DNA from: Desmodesmus armatus
Lineage: Eukaryota > Chlorophyta > Chlorophyceae > Sphaeropleales > Scenedesmaceae
Assembly (NCBI GenBank): GCA_007449985.2
Contig: VIIQ02000614.1
Location: 124,001 to 188,000 of the forward strand
Direction: 5' to 3'
Length of the DNA stretch: 64,000 nt
This document shows positions 19,182 through 30,597 of this stretch, in pieces. A model generated the notes under the pieces. The model was given only the letters and a program-made list of their open reading frames with translations, searched no databases and was not told where the DNA came from. Position numbers and translations under genes: made by a program. How positions within the stretch are numbered: the stretch's first letter is position 1; the number at the start of each line of letters is the position of its first letter.

Positions 19182-22100
19182 TTGAATCTACGGACAGATA
19201 CAACAAGCACAGGAGCGGCTATCCCCACCGCGACCATGGCCCCTACGACGGTCCCTACGTCAAGCTCAGGCATCCCCGTCACCAAGCTCATGACTACGAT
19301 CGCGAGGACGAGGAGCCCGACTACTATTACAGGGAGCCAAGGCACGACTACAATTACCGTGGAGGCGGTGACCCCTACTACGGCGATGACAGCCCTCATG
19401 AGAGTCGGGACTACTCATTCAAGAAAGGCTACCACCACCACCACCACCAGCACACCGACTACCTCAAGCCCAACGACAACAACACATGCACTGATGCCCA
19501 GTGCAGCTGCCCCGGTGGGGTTGCAAACTGCGGCATGTGCCCCGAAGGCTACTTCACCCCAGGATTGGCAAGCAACACTGGCAGTGCCTGCCAGGCATGC
19601 CCTACAGGCAAAACAACCAGCGGCCCTGGTGCAACATCATGTGACAGTGGGTGTGGGGCTTGAGCTCAAGCAGCTGCATGCGTTTCTGGCAGTGTTGCAG
19701 TTGGGACCGTCCCAACTGTGCACATGTGCACTGAAGAGTTGATGAAGCCAGAATGCGTCTTTGCTGCACATGTGGCGCACAACATCCATGATCGATGCTG
19801 CCCAGCTGGAGCTGGACCATGTTCATTCAGGTACCATAGGCAATGCTCACTTTTACCCCTGCACACAACTTGATACAACACCCATTCATTGGCATATCTG
19901 GCACATGACACATGCACGCCAGCACATGATACGTATGCTCGCGCAGCAGATCTTGTCAAGGATCGTATATGTTGGTATTGCATCTTGTCATGAGCTCTGC
20001 CTGCATCTGCTGCTGACACTGTTGCCGCTGCTGCTGCTGCTGTTGCTGCTGCTGCTTGATTTGATGCCATCCGATTGATGTAGTGCAGGGTCACTGCACA
20101 GTGTAGGTATGGTGTCAGCCGGGTTCTGGCTGTACCCTACTGTCACCTGGCCCTGGGTGCCTATACCTGCCAGCCTGTGCAGTGCACCTTGATCGGGTGG
20201 TGGTGGTGGTTTGGTCTGTGTTCAGTAAAGCATAGACCTCCCCCAGCCCCGGGTATGCTCAATGCTGCCCGTTAGGGCGTTCTTAGGTCTCCCATCCTGT
20301 CGCCTTCCCATGAGCAGACAGTGATTCTCAGTTCTTGATCGGGTGATTGTAGTCAACAACACTGTCTGGTCCACGTTCTCGGTTCTGTTTCGTGTTTCGG
20401 TTCTGTTGCCATCGTCGAAGTTACGTGGCTGCCTTTGTCGCTGTACATCTGTTTGGTCTCTGAGTTCCTTCTAATCGAACACGTGCGTATTATTGGGGGG
20501 AACTACGGGAAGCAGTTGGAGTGGTTGGAGCAGTTGGAGCAGTTGAAGCAGTTGGAGAAGTCCTGTGGTAGCAGTTGTGGCAGCAAGCCGTGGCAATTGC
20601 AGCAGGTGTGTCAGGTTTGAGCCCGCATGTGTGTACAACACACTGTGAAGGGCCAGGTTCAGGTCAATGTGCTGACAGTGTCATGCACTTGGAAAGGATG
20701 TGCCGCCCAAAAGTGGTGTGCGTCGTCCAAAACAACTCGGTAACAATCCTCGCGCTACATTGAAGTCTGCCGGCCTGGATATGGGGGAGAAAGCTGTACT
20801 GAGTGCCCCGAAGGTATGCTGCTTCCCTTCCATTGTGCATCTAGCCAAGCCAGCTTCATTCAGAGTTCTCCTGCAGCCTGCCGCAACTTGCATCTGCTTT
20901 GGCAGCCAGCAGATAGAATGCCATCTCAGACCAGCAGCTACAAAGGCATAGGTGCCAGCTTGGCTTCAAGTCATCCTGATGGTGCATGACGGCAGCAAAC
21001 TTGACACCATGCCATGGTGTATGCCATAGTATACACCATGCCATAGTATGTTTTAACTGTGGCCTTGCCACCACAGCCTGTGACGCAAGCTGAATAATCT
21101 ATGCATGCTGTGTTTCCACTGTCTTTTGATGTTTTGCCAGGGTCTTGGTCAGAGGGTGGGCCTGCTGCCACCACATCCTGCACAGCGTGCTCCGCCGACA
21201 ATTCCTTGACAACACTGCAACCAGCCAGCACCAACCCAGGCGCCTGCATCCGTGAGTGGTCATCAGCTGCCAGCTCCAGTGGAGGCGGGATCTGAGGGAC
21301 AGTCACTCTGACAACATTGGATGGTGATGCTGTGCATGCTGTCTTTTTTCCGAAGTGGTTGCTCAAACTGACTCTGAGCAGATGACTTGATGTTTGGATT
21401 GAATTGTTGTTACAGAAATTTGCTTGTGAACTTGCTTCGTCAATATGACCCTGACGTGCTGTATGCCTTGTGTTATACCTGTTGCTGATACTGGCTGCCT
21501 GTGTTGGGTTTGCTTGCTGCTTGCTGCCTGTGCGGCCTGCAGCCGCCTCTTGTGATGCTGCGTTCCTGACCCCCGTTAACATCCCTGCTGGAGGGGCTGT
21601 GCAGCAGTGGGCGCTCCCCCAGTGTGGTCCTGTGACTCTTGGAAACCGTGGATGTGGGACTGTAGATATCAACAACCGTTACACAGGGCCCTTCGTCAAC
21701 TTCTACATCGCTCCTTCAGGTGAGCACTGTTGGTCCCTGGCAGGTTTGCACCGGCAGGAGTAACTGGGTACTGTCACAATTGCTCAGCTGTGCAGTGCAG
21801 TGCAGCACTGCAGTGCGGCAGGACTGAGAGCAATGTTACCTGCACTATGAACCATGAGGAGCCAGTGATGTCCCTTCCCTTCCCTGCCAGTGGTTTGAAA
21901 GCCAGGCAAAGCGCTCCACCAAGTAAAAAGGCTGACACACTTGGTTTGAGAGTTGGACATCACCCCCTCTTTTGTCTGGGTTGTCCGGGGTTGTTGTTTG
22001 CTCTGAGTAGGTACTCCTGGCTGTCTGAGACAATTCCCTGACAGTATATTTCAACCCCCACCCCGCCCCAGAGCCCCTTGTCTGAGTTGTCTCTGCTGTC

Positions 22101-25100
22101 TGGGCTGTTTGGCCTATCTTAAACTCTCAGGCCCCCCCCCTGAATTCACCCTGCACCCCTTCCCCCCAAGCCCCTTGTCTGAGCTGTTCCTGTCGTCTGG
22201 CCTGTTCGGCCTGACTGGCCTGTGTGAGTCCTTCCATTTTCACAATCCCTCCAATTTGCAGCAAGCGGAGCCACGCCAGACCGTCTCAGTAGGATGTGAC
22301 ATCCTACTCCTGCCACCACAATCCTGACTCCTACCCATAACCCCAATGCCCCAGCTCAATGGTTTCTTTGATGGCTAGCCTGGGCGGCTGGGGGTACGGT
22401 GAGGCACCCAGGTCCTCAGCCGCCCAGTCAGCCATCAAAGGACACGAGGGCTGGGGTATTAGGATTATGGGTATGTGTTAGGGTTTGGTGTCAAAAGTAG
22501 GGTTTCTGGGTCGCGGGAGCCCCTAAGGACAGTTTTTGGTTTTTTGGCCTGCTGGGGGGGGCTCTTGTGTGGGCCCACACGTCTGGGTGCAGTCTGGGTG
22601 CGGCTCGGACAGTCTGGTCTGGCCATGTCTTCTTCTGCTTGGTTTGGGGCTGCATGAATTATGGCAGGAGGCTACATGCTAGCTTTTGGCATCACACATG
22701 GGATCGCACAGGGGCAGGGGGGTGGGTTCAGCACTGAGGTACCCCTTCCACACCCTTTGTGCATTCCAACAGTCTCATCTCACCTTGTGCATCCCGGGCT
22801 GCCTCTTTCAAGCCCGGTCACATACCCCTCTGACTGTCCGCTCTTGTGGTTGCTCTGCTACCTCGGGCAGGTCAACTTGGGTGCATTGTAAGATGATTTT
22901 GCCCCTTTCTCATTTGCCCCACTGTATGCCGCGTTCGTTTGTTACGCCGCTCTGGTACCCAATAATGCCGGGTCTGCGACCCCGGTCCCTGTCTCTGCCA
23001 AACTCCCAGAATCCACCCCCCATCTTCCCTCTCCTCTGGAGCAGAGAGAATCACTACCCCCTCCACTTGTTTAGCTGAAGCTGCCCCTTTGGCCCAACTG
23101 TGGGCCTGGATATCTGATCGTGTACCACATTCGATGGTGTGTGGAATAACCTGCACCTTTGTTTTTGCATGTGCCCCGCAGAGACTGACCGTACACTGTA
23201 TGCTTCAGCTTGTGGTCTGGCGCAGGACGGCTGGTGAGTTGGGATAGTGCCGGTTTACGTGTCGCCTTGGCTCCTCCGACAGTGTGTGCTACCATCCAGG
23301 TAGTGGCTAGGTGCGAAGCAATGCGCTTGACGAGTTGTTTCCTGTCTGTTGTTGTTCAGGCAAGCCTCCGAAGAGACCGACCTGGTCATCTACGTTTCCA
23401 AACGTAAGGGTGTCGACGGTGGCTGTCGCTGGTTTTGGTGTGTTAGGCCCTGAACCCTGTCCTCAGTCAGGCATCTGTGTTTCTCTTTTGTGTGAGCAGC
23501 GCCACTCGTTCAAGTTCCCAATCCGTCCTGCCCCCAGATAATATCCAGCCTCAGTCCCTTGTTGTCTAGCAGCCATGTGCCCAGACTTGCTTCGCCCTCT
23601 GTGCAATGCAGTGGACCCTACCGACGCCAATTGTGCATTCACCACCCTGGAGGACGTGTACGGAGAACCTTGCAGTAAGTGTTGTGGATTAGGTCAGGGT
23701 GCACTTTGGTTGGACCTGCTGCTGCATCATGCTGCCTGTGTGCAGTCACTCTCTCTATCTGGGGGACTTTCACCCCGTGTCTGCAACTTGCAGCCCTTAG
23801 GCTGGAAGGGTCAGGTGGGGGGGTGTAGTAGTCTAGGATGCTTGACATGCACACCCCTCTCAGCTATAACTTACGCCTGTGGCAGGGGGGGGGGAGAGTC
23901 TGTAAGCTGGATAGCACCATGACACACTTGGCCTGCCAATTGCAGGATATGTTGGATAATATAAAAGCTTGAATTCAACCTTACTGGGAAGAAATCTGAG
24001 GGGGTTTTGGGGAGGGGGGTGGGGTGGGGGGGGGGTGTCCAGACCATGTTTGACTTTCTTCCACAGGGTTTGGTAACTTTTTTTGTTTGCAGCCCTTTTG
24101 ACCCTGTAAGCTGCTCATTTTGAAGCTTACATCACATACTATCTATTGCAAGCATTTGTGTAGCCTCACAACACATATTAAGCACTCTCACACCCCAGGC
24201 ATTGCTATCCCAATGTGCCTACACCCCTGATAACCTTGGGTCATGCCATGCCCAACCCTGTGACACAGCAGGGTTTAGGGGACTGTAGGCTACCAAACCA
24301 CCGCTGTGAAAGTGACCCTGCAGGAAACTGCCCCATAGGGGAGATTATCTCAAAATATCAAAATCTGACAGAGGGATTGGTCTGCAAAATTGCGGTGTGG
24401 CCAAATCACACGTGATAAACCCACACCTGCAGTAGCAATAAAATCTGCAAGGTGGATTTTGAGAAATGACATAGGCTTTAAAACTGCATCAAGCAGCGAG
24501 TTACAACCAGAGCCAGCATATTGCAGAAAATCGGCCTTGCAGATCCTGTTAAGACTTCGTCAGCCACTGTGGCATGTGTGATTCTAGATGCCCAAGAAAA
24601 ACCAAGACAATCCCTCTGTCAGATTTTCCTCTACTAGCTGATCAAGAGAGGGCCCCAGTGCTGTTGTGGTGTGGGGCGGGCAAAGCACCAACACTGGCCC
24701 CGCACTCCACTCAAGGCAACGTCTTTCATCCAGATTTCCTCATTCAACCTTCATGTCGTGTTTATCACGCACTCGTCAACGCTCTGACCCATGGCAACAG
24801 TACTGCTGGTTGGATCAAACATCACATCTTGAATGCATTCCGCAAACAGGGCAGCACGGTTCTGAGGGTATGGAAACTATGGTAAATATGTACATATGCA
24901 TATCAACCATCGTGGGGCCCTGAAACGCAACTTTACGGGGAGGGGGGGTGTCTGGGCCCGTTTGAACTTTTTCAGGGTGGTGTCCCCAACTTAAATCGCT
25001 GCCCCCCCCCCCCCTCTGGCATGCCAGGATGTCACTGAAACCCAGCTTGACCCCCCCCCTTTCAACCTGCCCAAATGGCCGTAAATTTTTTTATATGTGT

Positions 25101-28053
25101 TTTTGAAGATGCTGGCAACCAACTGTGAAAGAACCAGGTCAAAGTCCAGTCAAAAGCTGACTGAATTGCCCCCCTGCCTAAACATATCAGCCGGCGTGGG
25201 GCCCTGAAACACAGCTTTACGGGGTAGGGGGGGTGTTTGAACTTTGTGTCTGGGCCCGTTTGAACTTTTTTTTACTTTGGTGTCCTCGACTTAAGTTTAA
25301 AATTGAAGACTGAGTAATTTTCTGCCCCCCATATGCGTAGTCACTTACTTTGCAACTTGCCGCCTGCAGATGATAACTTTAAAGATGACATTCAAGATGC
25401 GCTGGAGGTCTGTGCCACCGGCGATGGAAATGATGAATTGCCTGCGACCATCTTCGAGCTGCCTGCCAACACGCCAGCCGTAGTCACCATGTTGGGGTGG
25501 TACGGCGACAGATCCAACTCTCGTGGTTACACTGATTGTGACGACACCGGCGTCGAGATGAAGCTCTCTCTCCCTCTCACACTGGTCGACCTTACGAACG
25601 GAGATGCAGTACCGACAAGCATCACTCCTCAACGCGGCCTTGCATCAATTACAGCAGCACAGAAGCGCGACATGACCTTGCAGCCCCGTGTCCCTGTTCA
25701 GAAGCCCTCCCTATCAAAGCCGCACCATGTGCAAGCTGAGCTTGCCGCTGATGCGCGCCAGACGGCAAACACCTGCGGCTGCCCTACGGGCGTGGGGTGT
25801 GGTCTGTGCCCCCTGGTTCTGCAACCACACGTGTTGGATTTGCTCCGGTCTGCTCAGCATGCCCTCTTGGGTCTTGTTCAGGTAAGCTATCTTGTTCACG
25901 AGTACTCTTGTTCACGAGGACTCCTGACAATCCTTTTAAAGGGGATTCACTGGGCCTGCCGATTGTGGTAGTTGTTTGGGGTCCCCAAGCTCTGTTTGCC
26001 GCAACTTTGATTTGGTTTGTTATTCTGACAATGTGTGACAATATTGCCAGGTTGACAAAAAAAACGATGAGATGGCCGGCTGCACCTGCTGTACTTGCTG
26101 TGCTGTTGCAGAGTGTCCTCCTGGGTATGGCAATGATGGCGACGTGTGCACCAAATGCCCAGCAGGGACGTTCTCTGCAGGAGGCCCGGTTGATTCCACC
26201 ACATGCGAGCCCTGCGGTGCAGGACTTTCCAGTCTGGCGGGTGCCTCCTCATGTGTCTGTGAGTGACAGCTGCAGGCATGGCAACAGTGACTTTCACAGC
26301 TGCACCTCAAGTATGATACAGCAGCTGCGCCTTCAGTAATGCAGTACTGCATACTCTGCAAGACCATGTCACATGGTCTAGCAAGGCGTGCTAGTTGCTG
26401 CGTCTGCAATACTGCATACTGCGTGTTCGTATTATCTTGTGCTTCTTGCCGCCCGCACCTTCAAGTAATGGCAGAAGGCACTGGTAGCCCAGTCTGCTCA
26501 ATCACCGTTACCAAACCTTGGTGGCTGCTTTCTTGCTGTTGCTTGATTTCCTGCAGTGGCGTCATGTGCGTACCGCAACATCACGTCAGTCGAACTGCCA
26601 GCAGGCGGCAGCCATGGTTTGTGGCAGCCAGGCAAGTGCACCTACATGTCTCCACCAGAAGTTAGTGACTGTTTGGATGGGGGTAGTCTCGATCCCCACT
26701 GGGGTGCAATCGTGGAGTTCATGATTGAGCCTGTCGCAACTGACAGAACCATCGCGGTGACATCCTGCCGCATGAAGTTGGACCCCCTCATCGCTCAAGA
26801 TGTGAGTGAATCCCGTGTGTGCCAAAACCGCCAATCAAGGCACCGCGCTGAGGTTTTGAGCCTTTATCCCAATCAGATGATAGCCAGTGTGGATAACTTG
26901 CAACTGATTGGTGTGAAACACAAGCTGAAGTGTTTTACAAACGGAAGTCAACCATGTGCCTGAAACACAATCCCTCTCACTTTTTGTTTGCTGCTTGGAC
27001 ACTGTGATTGTGCAGGAACCTGATACTACAGTTTCGATTCTCCGAGGTAAGCCAGACTGGGTGTGAGTGGGAAATCCTTGGGCAGTGCGCACATGCAGCA
27101 GCAGTCAACAGCAAGACACAGGCAGTGGTGGTATCTCTTTTTTGCGGCTGGCACATACAGACCCTGTCAGCGTTGCTTCCATCAGAGGTAGTGTGGAGAC
27201 ACAGGGAAAAACACTGATGATATCAGCTCAACCGTCCTACTCCAACCCTCCCTTTTGCCCAACCTTCAGCCCCAAAGTTTGCTTTGGCATGTGTACCAAC
27301 ATCATGACAAGAAAGGGTACTGCTGAGCCTACCTGTGACGGCTGAGTGATGTAAGGTTGAGATTGATGGTGGTGGGTGTGTGCATTGCAGTTGACGATGA
27401 GACCACCTGCGAAGCTACAGAACTGGCCTGTGGTGAGTTCCTGATGAGCCTGAGACCTTCTAGTAATGGCAATATTGCATTAATGCAGCAGCATTTACCA
27501 ATCAGTGTCACTGACACAGTGTCATGTCATGACGGTCATGATGTCCTTGACACAATGCATCACTGACAGTCACACAGGGATACAATAATCAAGATTGCAC
27601 AACTTAGTTGGGACCCCATGTCTCCTTTTCTCAAAACCATTCTGCACATGTTACAATGTTGCTGCAGCTGATGGAGGCCGATCCAATGCTGTGAACCTCC
27701 CAGGCCAGCCCTTTGGTAACTGTGAAACAGGAAACACTGACCTCAGCTACACAGAGGTGGACATCCCTGCCAATACTCGTGTGATCGTGAGGACTCTTGG
27801 CTACTACCACGCTCCTTGCATCAACCCCGAGTCTAATTACCCCATTGCAGTCGATGCGTTTGACATCACTGGACTCCCCCGTGGCCCTGCCAAACCTGAG
27901 CCCCCCCAGATGACCCCTGAGCAGAAGCAGAAGGAAAAGAAGGCGAAGCGTGCCAAGAAGGAGGAAGAGAAGAAGAAACAAAAGGACCTGAGGCACCAAA
28001 AGACGCAGCAAAAAAATGGAAAGCCCGCGGCTGGTGACAAGCCTGTGGTGTAA
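19182..28053 (+). CDS. Cys-rich GCC2/GCC3-repeat protein, two tandem modules, likely secreted
   Basis: Exons joined in phase: 19182-19646, 20766-20813, 21141-21251, 21543-21719, 23182-23233, 23360-23403, 23573-23674, 25370-25881, 26112-26258, 26557-26801, 27016-27046, 27391-27432, 27668-28053 (TAA). About 786 residues; the start and signal peptide exon were not found upstream. It begins with a Tyr/Asp/His-rich region including HHHHHQHTDY, then ephrin-receptor-like (GCC2/GCC3) repeats such as CGMCPEGYFTPG, CRPGYGGESCTECPEG and CTKCPAGTFSAGG. These alternate with a beta-type domain (ASCDAAFLTPVNIPAGG; second copy ASCAYRNITSVELPAGG). The repeat-domain pair occurs twice, so the gene arose by internal duplication. 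The end is Lys/Glu-rich (EKKAKRAKKEEEKKK). In the 25370-25881 exon the frame must gain one base near 25810 (five-C run) to continue GCC2 coding and match the next intron phase. The family is extracellular in known cases; function is unknown here. Confidence 0.75.
22330..22474. mobile_element. Hairpin (MITE-like) element in intron of Cys-rich gene
   Basis: The left arm 22330-22395 (tacccataa...ctttgatggct...gggcggctg) pairs with 22413-22474. The pairing is imperfect in the outer half and nearly perfect around ctttgatggct and gggcggctg. It lies within the intron 21720-23181. Confidence 0.7.
24360..24627. mobile_element. 268-bp element with perfect 20-bp terminal inverted repeats
   Basis: aaaatctgacagagggattg at 24360-24379 is exactly complemented at 24608-24627. 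The interior is AT-richer than its surroundings and has no ORF. It is a MITE-like insertion in the long intron 23675-25369 of the Cys-rich gene. No clear target duplication is visible. Confidence 0.75.
24899..25296. repeat. Direct repeat pair in intron (about 287 bp apart)
   Basis: The block atatcaacc(a)tcgtggggccc...ctttacgggg...gtctgggcccgtttgaacttttt...ggtgtcc at about 24899-24990 recurs at about 25184-25285 with substitutions and a small insertion. It is non-coding intron sequence with poly-G and poly-C runs. Confidence 0.7.
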
Positions 28054-29324
28054 CAAGCCATGCATGGTCATGCGGGTTTTGTTAGCTGTACCTGGAGGCC
28101 AGTGCGTGCTGTACAGCTCCATGCATCCTTTGTCTCTGCCTTGCGGTGACTCACCACAGCGGTTTGGGCAGTTGTTGGTTGCAGGTCAGTCACATGTTGC
28201 AGAGGTGCGTGGTCTGACGCACTTGGTGTCACCCGGCCGGTGATCAGCATCCCTCTTCCCTACTGTGGTGCTACCGCTCCCCTTCAAAGGTGCTACCCCT
28301 CCCCTTCAAGTTGGTGCCGTTCTGCCGTCAGGCATCGAGGGCCTTGGTCAGGGGGAGCCTGTAGTGATTGAGGCGGCCTGGGAGAGGCTCTGTTGGGAGA
28401 GCATGTTCCCCTGTGTTGAGTAAGTTATCATGTTGTGAGCATCTTGTTGGTTGTAGTAAGATCGCAGAGGCTGAAGCTGCCGTGTCTGTCAACGGTCATT
28501 GATGTGGGTCAGTCGGTGCACCCTTGGGACAGAGTGTGACAGTTATGAAGCTCTGTGAAGCTCGTCAAAGGCTGGTGCCGTCTGGTGCTGGTCACCTTTC
28601 GTCTCTCAGGGATTGGCTGGGTCAGTCATGCATCATGATGTAAGCCACCATGCGTGCCTCTTGGTTCACCACCAAGTAGCGCTCCCTGCAAGACAGTGGA
28701 AGCACAGAAATCATGACAAGGTTAGCACCTCAACCAACAGACATGATGGAACGCATAAAAATTCTCACCGCTGCTGCTGCTGCATGCAGCCACCCTCCAA
28801 CCCACTCCTAGTGCTTAGAACATGATTGCATGATGAAGCAAAAAATTCTGCCTTGTAACCAGCACCGCGCATAACAGCATCCAGCAGTGCATATACAGTT
28901 AGGACCGCAGCAGTCACCATCAGGCATATAAGACACCTGCCGACACGCTTGCCATACTTGGGTAGGCGCATAGGTGTACGCTGCTCCTCTCAGGTCCAAA
29001 CCCAAGCAGTTGCAGGAAGCACAGACACCCTGAACACACAAAGGAGACATAGGAAAGTCAGGGAAGTAAGCATCGTATACAGCAGCTCCAGTACATGCCG
29101 CCAAGGTGATGCAACAGCTGACGCAACAAAAGCTGCGAAGACGTATGCTGCAGCAGCAGCTTCCTGACGGCAATTACCCTCCTGTGCAGGACACAAAGGT
29201 TGTAAACAACACAGCAACATGGACAGCTGTAGCAATTAGCTTGCAGCACCGCCGCGAAACAGGGCGCGTAAGCCACTGCTGCTGACAGAGATAATGCCAC
29301 CTACTGCTGCCACACATCACACAC
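28054..29324. other. 3' flank of Cys-rich gene; no gene identified
   Basis: Likely 3' UTR of the preceding gene, followed by non-coding sequence. A 20-bp near-duplication (gtgctaccgctccccttcaa / gtgctacccctccccttcaa) lies at about 28268-28309. From about 28600 the base composition matches the repeat region that follows. Confidence 0.4.
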
Positions 29325-29394
29325 CTGCAGTTGGAGGCGTCCAGATGATGACCCTTGCGCTGCCCCAATCGCCACTGTAGTAACCACCTCTACG
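29325..29394 (-). repeat. 70-nt exon-like unit, copy A (open frame)
   Basis: On the minus strand, flanked by acceptor-like ttgcaatgcag and donor ag|gtgtgt. It encodes about 23 residues ending RVIIWTPPTA(G). It aligns with copies at 29628-29698, 30083-30152 and 30528-30597. Upstream of each unit lies a related gcatggca(a/g)agc-type sequence, so larger blocks were duplicated. Confidence 0.6.
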
Positions 29395-29627
29395 CTGCAT
29401 TGCAAAGCAACAACACAGAGGTTGACACTGAGCATGTATAGGCATGCTCAATAGCATGCAGCGGTAACCTCAGCCAGCCAGGTGTGGGGGCCCAGGACGC
29501 CTACCAGCCACAGCTGCAGCAGCAGAAGGCATAGAGAACATCGCAAGACAACGCAGCCAGACAGGGCCCCTCAGCCGCTTCTGCTGCCAAAATTAATGCA
29601 ACAACTGCTGCAGCAAACACCACATAC

Positions 29628-29698
29628 CTGCAGATGGAGGCGTCTAGATGACACCCCAACACACTCCACAGTACGACTGTCTTGAAAAACCGGTTTGT
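29628..29698 (-). repeat. 70-nt exon-like unit, copy B (frame with stop)
   Basis: 71 nt between acceptor-like ccatgcag and donor cag|gtatgt. In the frame matching copy A it reads WGVI, then TAG, then TPPSA(G). One extra base at the start and the stop suggest decay, unless a different frame is used. Confidence 0.55.
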
Positions 29699-30082
29699 CT
29701 GCATGGCAGAGCATCAGCACAATGGACACAGCACAGCAGGTGGCAGGCATTGTGAGACGGGTTCCTAGCAGGATGCAGCAGCACCCTCAGACAACCACGC
29801 GCACGGAGCCCATCAGACTTTGCAATGGTCGCTGCACGCACAGGAACCAAACACAGTGCTGGTGCTGCAGCAGCCCCTGACGACTGCTGGCCACGACTGC
29901 GGGACACTAGGGTGGCAACCCATGGGTTGTTGCTGTTGACCAACAGCAACAAGGACAGCTGCAGCAGCAATTGCAAGCAAACAGCACGACGAACGTCGCC
30001 TTCCCGCTCAGGCCGCCCCCGGTGGCAGCGGCGGGGGCGGCCTGAAATAATTCAAGCAACTGCTGCCACACATCCCACATAC

Positions 30083-30152
30083 CTGCAGATGCTGGAGTGG
30101 AGATTATTAGCTGGAGCGTTTCCCCACGCCACAGGAGATCGCGCCTCAACAC
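30083..30152 (-). repeat. 70-nt exon-like unit, copy C (open frame)
   Basis: 70 nt between acceptor-like caatgcag and donor cag|gtatgt. The frame is open, with LQLIISTPASA(G), parallel to copy A. Confidence 0.6.
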
Positions 30153-30527
30153 CTGCATTGAAAGGAAACAGCATGGTGGTTGCAACAAAACATGGTGTGG
30201 CATGCTCAAGGGATGCAGCACTGACATCAGGCAGCAAGTTGTGGGAGCCCAAAGTAATGCCCCAGCGTTATTCACAGAACCACAGTAGTCAGCACCCCCT
30301 CACCGCAGGCCCCAATGCACCTCATGCTCTCAGTTAATCATGTTTTTGATAAGAAGCGGCAATACCCTCGAGCGAACAAGTTGTGGTGACCCATAACGCC
30401 TGCCAGCCAACTGCAGCTGCGTCAACATGCATTCAACACAGTACAAGGGCAGCACTGCCAGCCAGATGGCCCCAATCAAGCTGCTCCCAGGCATGGTACA
30501 ACTACAGCTGCACCAAATTGTACATAC

Positions 30528-30597
30528 CTGCAGATCGTGGCGCCCAGATGATACCCCAATGCTCCACCCCCTACGAGTGTAGTGAACACGTCTTATC
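30528..30597 (-). repeat. 70-nt exon-like unit, copy D (frame with stop)
   Basis: 70 nt between acceptor-like ccatgcag and donor cag|gtatgt. In the matching frame there is a TAG in the first half, then WGIIWAPRSA(G). The surrounding block resembles the block around copy B about 900 bp away (gcatggca(a/g)agca...cacagcaggt). Confidence 0.55.

Noticed and set aside
27270..27340. Candidate exon reading PKVCFGMCTN in the Cys-rich gene
   Set aside because: It cannot be joined in phase and has no good donor; splicing 27046 directly to 27391 keeps the frame.
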